A stretch of DNA of 8,221 bases from Bacteroidota bacterium (lineage in GTDB: Bacteria > Bacteroidota > Bacteroidia > Bacteroidales > B39-G9). Every line of letters begins with the position of its first letter. The first letter of the stretch is position 1. A program made the position numbers and the translations under genes. The notes under the pieces are model-generated. The model was not told where the DNA came from, did no database searches, and worked only from the letters and a program-made list of their open reading frames with translations. Shown one piece after another: positions 1-5,722 of this stretch. The stretch lies in the NCBI GenBank assembly GCA_003648455.1, contig QMPG01000128.1, positions 1-8,221 on the forward strand, written 5' to 3'.

Positions 1-1015
1 CAGAAATTATTAAAGTATCAACAGGATGCCCTTCAGAATCGAGAATAACCGGATTGTGATTTATTAAATTTTGAATAACACTAACTTTATAATAAACAGT
101 ATCGGTCAAAACAGGAGAGCCGTCGTCACTAACAACAATTTGCAATAAATCATCGCCTACAAAATCAACTTTTGGAGTATAAACAAAACTTGTGTCATTG
201 TATGGATAAATATTAACCCCACCATTTTGAAGCAAAGAAACGCCTTGATTTACATCAAGATTATCGCCATCTTCATCGTTTACATTTACCTTTACAGATA
301 TACTGGAATCTTGACAAACAGTTATTAATAAAGTATCAACATCGTTCCCAAGAGAATCGAGAATAACAGGTTTATGATTTGTTTGATTAGAAGTAACATT
401 AACCATATAATAAACAGTATCACTTAAAACAGGAGAGCCGTCGTCACTAACAATAATTTGCAATAAATCTTCTCCAACATAATCTGTATTTGGAGTATAA
501 ACAAAACATGTATCGTTTGCCGGAGATATATCAACACATCCGTTACCTGAGATTGATTCGCCATAACTCACATCAACATTATCGCCATCCTCATCATTAA
601 CATTTAGTTTTACAGATGTTGGGGTATTTTGTGCTACTAATATATTTATTGAGTCAACAGGATGTCCTTCATTATCAATAATTACAGGATTATGATTTAT
701 CGGTTTAACAATAACAGTAACTTTATAATAAACAGTATCGCTTAAAACCGGAGAACCATCGTCACTAACTACAATCTTCAATAAGTCATCGCCAACAAAA
801 CCTGATTTAGGGGTATAAACAAAACTTGTATCACAGTATGGATAAATATTAACCCCACCATTTTGCAACAAAGAAGTTCCCCAACTTACATCAAGATTAT
901 CGCCATCTTCATCATTAACATTTACTTTTACAGATGTGATCGAATCTTTAAAAACCGTTAACAATAAAGTATCTGCTGAATGTCCCAAAGAATCTAATAT
1001 TTCAGGACTGTGATT
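1..1015 (-). repeat. Tandem 318-bp coding repeats (three full units and part of a fourth)
   Basis: Within the carboxypeptidase gene the reading frame repeats every 318 bp (106 codons) with no indels. Unit 1 is 1015-698 (residues 479-584), unit 2 is 697-380 (585-690), unit 3 is 379-62 (691-796), and unit 4 starts at 61 and leaves the window. Each unit begins Asn-His-x-Pro, has an acidic NVNDEDGDN motif, then FVYTP, then VSDDGSPVL and DTVYYxV. This is the pattern of stacked extracellular Ig/cadherin-like domains. Cysteines are sparse and differ by unit: C539 in unit 1, C638 and C648 in unit 2, C712 in unit 3. Nucleotide identity is patchy, with perfect runs of 28-30 bp between some units. Confidence 0.93.
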
Positions 1016-2449
1016 TTCTAAAGGAACGAGTTGAACATTTAATATAGTAGTGTCTTTATTTGCTACCGAAACATTCGATACATGATAGGTTTGGTAATCA
1101 GGGGCAGAGAAAGTTAACGAATAAGTTCCTTGATAAATTGGTCGGTAGTAACTGCCATAAGTTGAATTTGAATAAACAAAAGAACTGTCTTTGTCGTGAT
1201 TATCAATCTCAACTTTTGCAACAATTGGATTTCCTGTATTAACATCAGTAACCTTACCAGTAATACCATATAGGCATTCTTGCATATAATCGAGCATTGC
1301 CTGACGATTATAATCCCAATGGTTCGGGAGTAAATCAGATGATAACAACTTTGAATCTGACAACTCTAATGTAACTTCTCTACAATGTTTATAGTAATTC
1401 ATATAATCTTGGCGACTGCCGTAAACAACATACCAATCGCCTCCATTTGTGATTCCGGTGCTTGACACACCGGTTAAATAACCGGTGGGGCTGTTACTTA
1501 TTGCAAGATTAGCATATTCCAACGACACAAATTGCCACCAATCATCATCAGCATGTGTTTTTGTAGAGCTATCCCACGAATCCCATGGATAATTTACTAC
1601 TTCTGCACCGCTATGAGAATTTGCCGACATCACAAAACGGTGATTATCTGCAAAATTCATCATTGAAATAGTTTCTTTAGATAAATCTTTTGATTGTTTC
1701 CCTGTAACATATGGAAAATTACGATTTGGGTCAACTCCATTTGCAAGATAACGACTAGCACTTGAAACATTATCATCACCTCCGTTATATGTACCATCAG
1801 GATTTGCTAAAGGGTTAATCCAAATTTCAATATTATCAAGCAAGTTTGTAACCTGGTCGTTTGTTCCATAATTAGTGGTTAAATAATCGATTAAACGCAA
1901 AAATAAAATATAATCGACTAATTCGTCGCCGTGCATCTGACCGGTATAAAAAAATTGTGGTTCGTCATTTTCTATATCCGGATGGTCTGAAATTTTTACT
2001 GCGATAATAGGTCTGTCATTTTGAGAAAACCCTATTGTGTCTAATCTACAAATATTTGGATAGTTTGTTGCAAAATCCTGCATCATCTGCAAATAAACAT
2101 CATGAGTAGGATAACGATCCCAGTTCGACATTTCAGCAACAGTAGTTGCCATTGTCAAAGCCTTAACATCCTTATCCTTTTTAATAACTGTAAACGGAAT
2201 ATTAAGATTTATAAACTTTTGAAAATCTTTTTCATTAATATACGCATAAACAATTCCATCTTTAACATTATCAATTGAAATAAAATCCGGAATAGTTTTA
2301 AAATTGTTTGCTTTGGTTATTTTGAAAGAAAAATATAAATCTCCGTATCTTGACAATTCAATTTTGGCTTTATCAATATTTTTCTGTCTTTGTGCAAACA
2401 AATTAGCTGCCAAAAGAAAAACTATAAAAACAAGTACAAATCTTTTCAT
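1..2449 (-). CDS. Secreted M14 zinc carboxypeptidase with Ig/cadherin-like repeats (C-terminus beyond left edge)
   Basis: The frame is open from ATG 2449 to the window edge, 816 residues with no stop. Residues 1-19 form a signal peptide (MKR, hydrophobic core, cleavage likely after LFA-19), so the protein is exported. A pro-like segment precedes the M14 peptidase domain, about residues 120-385. Zinc ligands are H173 and E176 (HGDE) and H279 (NSHSGAE). The substrate-binding Asn-Arg is in DPNRNFP (R243), and the catalytic Glu is E362 in TLELS. The spacing fits the regulatory (N/E/M-type) branch of M14. Residues 392-475 (GITGKVTD onward) are a carboxypeptidase regulatory-like beta-sandwich. From 479 come 106-residue Ig/cadherin-like repeats with NVNDEDGDN, probably calcium-binding, and VSDDGSPVL motifs. 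Role by family: cleavage of C-terminal residues from extracellular peptides; specificity cannot be read. A type IX secretion C-terminal domain would be expected off the left edge, which is inference. The start follows ychF by 77 bp in the same direction. Confidence 0.93.
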   Translation of the reverse strand, partial: MKRFVLVFIVFLLAANLFAQRQKNIDKAKIELSRYGDLYFSFKITKANNFKTIPDFISIDNVKDGIVYAYINEKDFQKFINLNIPFTVIKKDKDVKALTMATTVAEMSNWDRYPTHDVYLQMMQDFATNYPNICRLDTIGFSQNDRPIIAVKISDHPDIENDEPQFFYTGQMHGDELVDYILFLRLIDYLTTNYGTNDQVTNLLDNIEIWINPLANPDGTYNGGDDNVSSASRYLANGVDPNRNFPYVTGKQSKDLSKETISMMNFADNHRFVMSANSHSGAEVVNYPWDSWDSSTKTHADDDWWQFVSLEYANLAISNSPTGYLTGVSSTGITNGGDWYVVYGSRQDYMNYYKHCREVTLELSDSKLLSSDLLPNHWDYNRQAMLDYMQECLYGITGKVTDVNTGNPIVAKVEIDNHDKDSSFVYSNSTYGSYYRPIYQGTYSLTFSAPDYQTYHVSNVSVANKDTTILNVQLVPLENHSPEILDSLGHSADTLLLTVFKDSITSVKVNVNDEDGDNLDVSWGTSLLQNGGVNIYPYCDTSFVYTPKSGFVGDDLLKIVVSDDGSPVLSDTVYYKVTVIVKPINHNPVIIDNEGHPVDSINILVAQNTPTSVKLNVNDEDGDNVDVSYGESISGNGCVDISPANDTCFVYTPNTDYVGEDLLQIIVSDDGSPVLSDTVYYMVNVTSNQTNHKPVILDSLGNDVDTLLITVCQDSSISVKVNVNDEDGDNLDVNQGVSLLQNGGVNIYPYNDTSFVYTPKVDFVGDDLLQIVVSDDGSPVLTDTVYYKVSVIQNLINHNPVILDSEGHPVDTLIIS

Positions 2450-2502
2450 ATTAATTTAGTATTAATCAAAAGTTATTTTCATGAATAGAATATATTATTT
2501 TT

Positions 2503-2510
2503 CAAAAATA
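2503..2510 (-). promoter_or_regulatory. Candidate -7 box for the carboxypeptidase gene
   Basis: The minus strand reads TATTTTTG, matching the Bacteroidota -7 consensus TAnnTTTG. It would place the transcript start near 2496, about 47 nt before ATG 2449. No clear -33 TTTG element is seen at the right distance, and the 77-bp gap is so AT-rich that a chance match is possible. Co-transcription from ychF is the alternative. Confidence 0.35.
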
Positions 2511-2526
2511 ACTTATTGAAAAATAA

Positions 2527-3627
2527 TTATACATTAAATCTAAAATGCATAATATCACCATCCTGAACTACATACTCTTTTCCTTCGACTGCAATTTTTC
2601 CGGCTTCACGGCATGCTTTTTCAGAACCAAGCGAAACATAATCGTCATATTTAATTACCTCAGCACGTATAAAACCTTTTTCAAAATCAGTATGAATAAT
2701 GCCTGCTGCTTGAGGAGCTTTTGTTCCATGGGGAAAAGTCCAAGCTCGTGATTCATCAGCTCCGGTAGTAAAATATGTTTCTAAATTCAATAAACGATAA
2801 GCTGATTTTATTAATTTATTAACTCCGGATTCTTTTAAGCCTAAATCGTCGAGAAACATTTTACGTTCCTCAAAAGTTTCTAATTCTGCAATATCGGCTT
2901 CAGTAGCAGCTGCAATAATTAACAATTCGGCATTTTCATCTTTAACCGATTGTTTAACAGCATCTGTATATTTATTTCCTGCAACAGCTGAAGCTTCATC
3001 AACATTACAAACATAAAGAATTGGCTTGTTTGTTAATAATTGCAAATCAAACAATAATTTCTCGTCATTTTCATCAATTTGTAAAGCACGTGCAGACTTG
3101 CCTTGTTCAAGAATTTTTTTATATTGATGTAGGTAGTCAAGAATTTTTTTTGCATTCTTATCACCACCTGCTTTTGCCTGCTTTTCTGTTTTAACAATTC
3201 GATTCTCTATTGTTTCTAAATCTTTAATCTGTAATTCGGCTTCAATAATTTCTTTGTCACGCACAGGGTCAATACTGCCATCAACATGAGTTACATTATC
3301 ATCGTCGAAACAACGAAGCACATGAATAATTGCATCTGTCTCACGAATATTTGCAAGAAATTTATTCCCCAATCCTTCACCTTTACTTGCTCCTTTAACC
3401 AAACCGGCAATATCAACAATTTCAATTGTAGTTGGAATAACTTTGGCAGGATGGTCGATTTTCTCAAGCTGAATTAAACGTTCGTCAGGCACAGTTATTA
3501 CCCCAACATTTGGTTCAATAGTACAAAACGGGAAATTAGCCGATTGTGCTTTTGCATTTGATAAACAATTAAATAAAGTAGATTTTCCAACATTCGGCAA
3601 TCCAATAATCCCACACTGAAGTCCCAT
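2527..3627 (-). CDS. ychF: Redox/ribosome-associated ATPase YchF (OLA1 family)
   Basis: This 366-residue protein matches the usual YchF length (about 363). The Obg-related G domain starts at the N-terminus: P-loop GLPNVGKST at 9-17, switch region with TIEPN at 36-40, DIAGL at 72-76. The base-specificity motif is NVDE at 208-211 rather than NKxD, which in this family means ATP is preferred over GTP. A helical coiled insertion covers about 125-200. The C-terminal TGS domain spans about 283-364, with YFTTG near its start and QDGDIMHFRFNV at its end. By family knowledge, YchF is a cytoplasmic ribosome-binding ATPase that affects translation and oxidative-stress responses. The ATG at 3627 is right because the P-loop begins only 8 residues in, as in homologues. 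It is divergent from the transketolase gene across a 167-bp gap. Nothing is truncated. Confidence 0.97.
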   Translation of the reverse strand: MGLQCGIIGLPNVGKSTLFNCLSNAKAQSANFPFCTIEPNVGVITVPDERLIQLEKIDHPAKVIPTTIEIVDIAGLVKGASKGEGLGNKFLANIRETDAIIHVLRCFDDDNVTHVDGSIDPVRDKEIIEAELQIKDLETIENRIVKTEKQAKAGGDKNAKKILDYLHQYKKILEQGKSARALQIDENDEKLLFDLQLLTNKPILYVCNVDEASAVAGNKYTDAVKQSVKDENAELLIIAAATEADIAELETFEERKMFLDDLGLKESGVNKLIKSAYRLLNLETYFTTGADESRAWTFPHGTKAPQAAGIIHTDFEKGFIRAEVIKYDDYVSLGSEKACREAGKIAVEGKEYVVQDGDIMHFRFNV

Positions 3628-3664
3628 AAAATTTATTATATTATTATTTAGTTAAAATAAAATA

Positions 3665-3672
3665 CAAAGATA
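3665..3672 (-). promoter_or_regulatory. -7 box for ychF
   Basis: The minus strand reads TATCTTTG, a full match to TAnnTTTG. It predicts a transcript start near 3658 and a leader of about 30 nt before ATG 3627. The same octamer is found facing the other way before the transketolase gene. A canonical -33 TTTG is not visible. Confidence 0.55.
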
Positions 3673-3754
3673 AATATTTATAAAGATATTTAATAAACAT
3701 AAAGTATTAAAAAAGTTAATGGTTGCTAATTTTAAAATTGATAATCAAATTTAT

Positions 3755-3762
3755 TATCTTTG
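3755..3762 (+). promoter_or_regulatory. -7 box for the transketolase subunit gene
   Basis: The plus strand reads TATCTTTG, a full match to TAnnTTTG. It predicts a transcript start near 3769 and a leader of about 26 nt before ATG 3795. The leader is A-rich with no Shine-Dalgarno, as is normal in Bacteroidota. A TTG lies at 3738-3740, but its spacing to the box is shorter than the usual 19-21 nt. Confidence 0.55.
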
Positions 3763-3794
3763 TCATCTAAAAAATAATTAAAATTTCGATAAAA

Positions 3795-4640
3795 ATGGCT
3801 ACAGTTACAGAACTTGAACAGATGGCTTCACAAGTCAGAAGAGATATAATAAGAATGATAAACAAACCAAAATCAGGTCATACAGGGGGTTCTTTAGGAT
3901 GTGCTGATTTTTTGGTTGCGCTATATTTCAAAATTTTAGACCATAAACCAGAGCCATTTGACATGGATGGGAAAAATCAGGATTTATTTTTTCTTTCAAA
4001 TGGGCATGTTGCTCCAGTATGGTATAGTGTTTTGGCTCGCAGTGGTTATTTCGACATTAAAGAACTTAGCACATTAAGGATGTTAAATTCTCGTCTTCAA
4101 GGCCATCCTACCCCGGAAGAAAAACTACCAGGTATTAGAATTGCTTCAGGTTCGCTTGGACAAGGATTGTCTGCTGCTTGCGGTGCTGCTCTAACAAAGA
4201 AAATAAACAATGATGACAAACTAGTTTACACTCTTCATGGCGATGGTGAACTTGAAGAAGGTCAGATTTGGGAAGCTGCTATGTATGCTGCAGCAAAAAA
4301 AATCGACAATATTATTGCAACTATAGACTACAACGGGCAACAAATTGATGGTCCTGTTAATAAAGTACTTCCGTTAGGTGACTTAAAAGCAAAATGGTTA
4401 GCATTTGGTTGGGACGTTCTTGAAATGAACGGCAATGATATGAACGACACTGTTAATACTCTTATTGAAGCAAAAAAACACACAGGCAAAGGTAAACCAG
4501 TAGTAATTTTAATGAAAACTGAGATGGGAAAAGGTGTTGATTTTATGGAAGGTACTCATACATGGCACGGCAAAGCACCAAGCGATGAACAAATGGAAGA
4601 AGCTCTAAGTCAATTACCGGAAACTTTGGGAGATTATTAG
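3795..4640 (+). CDS. Transketolase, N-terminal (TPP-binding) subunit
   Basis: The 281-residue product corresponds to the N-terminal pyrophosphate-binding domain of transketolase, which is about 660 residues when in one chain. Visible motifs are SGHTGG (H29), NGHVAP (H71), QGHPTPE (H104), the thiamine diphosphate motif GDGELEEG from G149 with N180 closing it (DYNGQQIDG), and THTWHGKAP near 255-262 (H258). In split systems this chain pairs with a roughly 310-residue subunit carrying the pyrimidine-binding and C-terminal domains. Together they transfer two-carbon ketol units in the non-oxidative pentose phosphate pathway in the cytoplasm. The stop at 4638-4640 is a natural subunit end (GDY). The partner is not next to it: downstream are repeat remnants and a toxin-antitoxin module on the other strand. 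The gene shows no sign of damage, so the partner is probably elsewhere. Some split DXP-synthase-like proteins look similar, but the motifs fit transketolase best. Confidence 0.93.
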   Translation: MATVTELEQMASQVRRDIIRMINKPKSGHTGGSLGCADFLVALYFKILDHKPEPFDMDGKNQDLFFLSNGHVAPVWYSVLARSGYFDIKELSTLRMLNSRLQGHPTPEEKLPGIRIASGSLGQGLSAACGAALTKKINNDDKLVYTLHGDGELEEGQIWEAAMYAAAKKIDNIIATIDYNGQQIDGPVNKVLPLGDLKAKWLAFGWDVLEMNGNDMNDTVNTLIEAKKHTGKGKPVVILMKTEMGKGVDFMEGTHTWHGKAPSDEQMEEALSQLPETLGDY

Positions 4641-4679
4641 AATTAAATTGTTGAATTCTCTCCGAAAAGGTCTTTTTTG

Positions 4680-4706
4680 ACAAGATTAACAGGATTTACA
4701 GAATTT
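4680..4706 (+). repeat. Imperfect 9-bp tandem triplet, dispersed-repeat type
   Basis: Three adjacent units read ACAAGATTA, ACAGGATTT and ACAGAATTT, right after a T-run. I recall similar strings of ACAGGATT(T/A)-type units as intergenic repeats in many anaerobic and environmental bacterial genomes. That comes from memory and was not searched here. No coding potential is seen. Confidence 0.5.
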
Positions 4707-4820
4707 CTAAAAAAATGTAAACCATTAATTATCAGCAATATAATTTTAAGTGATTTATATACATTTTTGAAAACAGTTTTTTGGAAGTGAAATCAATTGT
4801 TGAATTATTGCATCCTTCAG

Positions 4821-4836
4821 GTGACGAAGCAATCTG
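4821..4836 (+). repeat. Fragment of a common dispersed intergenic repeat
   Basis: GTGACGAAGCAATCTG matches the core of a repeat that I recall in many bacterial genomes, usually within a longer unit that resembles GTCATTGCGAGGAACG joined to this core. Only the core remains here, so it is probably a decayed copy. The identification is from memory, not from a search. Confidence 0.45.
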
Positions 4837-4972
4837 GAAAGGTTCTTCTTCGAAACGATTAGACTAAAAATTGGCGGCATTTAAACGCTCCAATTTCCAT
4901 ATTTGCGATGATGTTTATTTAATGTAATCTGTTTCATATTAGCACTTCCCGCCCGCTTGTTTTTAGCCTTTG

Positions 4973-4985
4973 TTACCTTGCGTAT
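4973..4985 (+). repeat. Left arm of 13-bp inverted repeat around the toxin-antitoxin module
   Basis: TTACCTTGCGTAT here is the reverse complement of 5521-5533 with one mismatch (12/13). It abuts the toxin stop codon directly. The two arms enclose the toxin and antitoxin genes and little else. Confidence 0.55.
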
Positions 4986-5285
4986 TTATTTTATTTTTCT
5001 TCTTTTTAAATCTCTTGCTGAATGGTGAATTGTTAAAATATCAATTTGATTATTTTCTACTATTTTATAGATGATTCTGTAACTTCCTTCAATTAGTTCT
5101 CTAATATTTTCTTGGTTAATTTCAGGCACAATCTTTCCTGTACGAATCTGAATTTTTAATATTCTTGTCCGATTTTTAAGTCTGATAACTTGAAGTTTTG
5201 CATAACGCTTAGAATCTTTTGAAATATATTCTGCGATAGCATTTAAGTCTTTTTTTGCTTGAAATGTCCAATTTATTCGAACCAT
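4986..5285 (-). CDS. ParE/RelE-superfamily type II toxin
   Basis: The 99-residue product has the ParE/RelE-fold layout. It opens with a strand (VRINWTFQAKKDL) and a helical pair (IAEYISKDSKRYAK). The conserved segment TGKIVPE (about residues 50-56) and IRELIEGSYRIIYKI (about 62-76) follow, and it ends ILTIHHSARDL. The order matches ParE more than RelE or YoeB; ParE toxins usually act on DNA gyrase, while RelE cleaves mRNA on ribosomes. Which target applies cannot be settled from sequence. The ATG at 5285 lies inside the end of the antitoxin gene (13-bp overlap, +1 relative frame), so the pair is likely translationally coupled, antitoxin first. The length is normal for the family and no lesion is seen. 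It is probably neutralised by the protein encoded at 5273-5455. Confidence 0.88.
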   Translation of the reverse strand: MVRINWTFQAKKDLNAIAEYISKDSKRYAKLQVIRLKNRTRILKIQIRTGKIVPEINQENIRELIEGSYRIIYKIVENNQIDILTIHHSARDLKRRKIK

Positions 5286-5455
5286 TTTTTAATTTCATTT
5301 TCCATTTCACTTTCAGATATTACTTCTCCATTTTCTGATTGTTTGTTTCCTGTTTCAATCTTTTCAATTAAGATTAATTTTTCAACCAACTCATCAATTG
5401 AAAATTTTTCAGGAAATTTGTCAATCTGTTCTTTAAGTCTGGCTTTTGTCAACAT
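5273..5455 (-). CDS. Small antitoxin partner of the ParE-type toxin
   Basis: This 60-residue acidic protein (MLTKARLKEQIDKFP at its start, EMENEIKKWFE at its end) sits directly upstream of the toxin, overlaps it by 13 bp, and is the size of an antitoxin. The N-terminal half is predicted to be helical (FSIDELVEKLILIEKIE). A Gly/Asn/Ser-rich linker (GNKQSENGE) leads to a short C-terminal helix that would be the toxin-binding part. I do not see a clear ribbon-helix-helix, AbrB or HTH motif, so whether it represses its own promoter is open. The assignment rests mainly on position and size. Similar small proteins beside ParE toxins are common in Bacteroidota, from memory. Confidence 0.78.
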   Translation of the reverse strand: MLTKARLKEQIDKFPEKFSIDELVEKLILIEKIETGNKQSENGEVISESEMENEIKKWFE

Positions 5456-5478
5456 ATCATTTGCTTTTTATTTTAGTC

Positions 5479-5486
5479 CAAAGATA
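5479..5486 (-). promoter_or_regulatory. -7 box for the antitoxin-toxin operon
   Basis: The minus strand reads TATCTTTG, the same octamer as before ychF and the transketolase gene. It predicts a transcript start near 5472, about 17 nt before ATG 5455. ATACAA (5484-5489) and its inverse TTGTAT (5510-5515) flank the upstream side. They could be half-sites for autoregulation, but both are AT-rich and short. Confidence 0.5.
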
Positions 5487-5520
5487 CAAAATTATATTTT
5501 ATTTATTGATTGTATTTTTT

Positions 5521-5533
5521 ATATGCAAGGTAA
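5521..5533 (+). repeat. Right arm of 13-bp inverted repeat around the toxin-antitoxin module
   Basis: ATATGCAAGGTAA pairs with 4973-4985 at 12 of 13 positions in inverted orientation. It lies 65 bp upstream of the antitoxin start and outside the predicted promoter, so the arms enclose a complete, self-contained module of about 560 bp. The DNA from here to 5722 holds no gene that I can support. Confidence 0.55.
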
Positions 5534-5722
5534 AATTTTCTTATTCAGAACTCCTGACCTATCGTAATTATAACTATCGTTAAATTTAATTTGATTATTT
5601 ATGAATAGTTGTATAACCGCCATTATTTATTTTATAAATCAAAACATTATAAAACTATTAATCAAGATGTTAGTGAGCAATAGACAATAATCAATCCCAA
5701 AATTTCGGGAGAAAATCGCTTA

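Larger units (their letters stand above)
4641..4985. other. Gene-free stretch with repeat remnants
   Basis: These 345 bp between the transketolase subunit and the toxin gene hold no supported gene. At 4662-4678 a short CC-GAAAA-GG followed by six T is a weak candidate terminator for the transketolase gene. A 9-bp imperfect triplet (4680-4706) and a fragment resembling a widely dispersed intergenic repeat (4821-4836) follow. A 12-bp direct repeat, AATTGTTGAATT, occurs at 4646-4657 and 4795-4806. The right end is one arm of the inverted repeat that flanks the toxin-antitoxin genes. The stretch looks like accumulated accessory debris, not a regulatory region. Confidence 0.6.

Noticed and set aside
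1..1015. Regularly spaced repeats as a CRISPR array
   Set aside because: The period is 318 bp, in frame and fully coding. These are protein domain repeats.
4881..4937. 18-residue minus-strand frame starting MKQITLNKHH
   Set aside because: It is too short, with no motif and no supporting signal. It could be a relic but there is no evidence.
4962..4976. Possible integron attC-like core (TTAGCCTTTGTTACC)
   Set aside because: There is no paired core of the right form and no folded attC structure or integrase. The resemblance is superficial.
5259..5567. Plus-strand frame of about 100 codons opposite the toxin-antitoxin genes
   Set aside because: It is antisense to a well-supported overlapping gene pair, with Ser/Phe-rich composition typical of reversed AT-rich coding DNA.
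5695..5710. TCCC...GGGA hairpin as a terminator for lnt
   Set aside because: The stem has an internal mismatch and no T-run follows on the minus strand.
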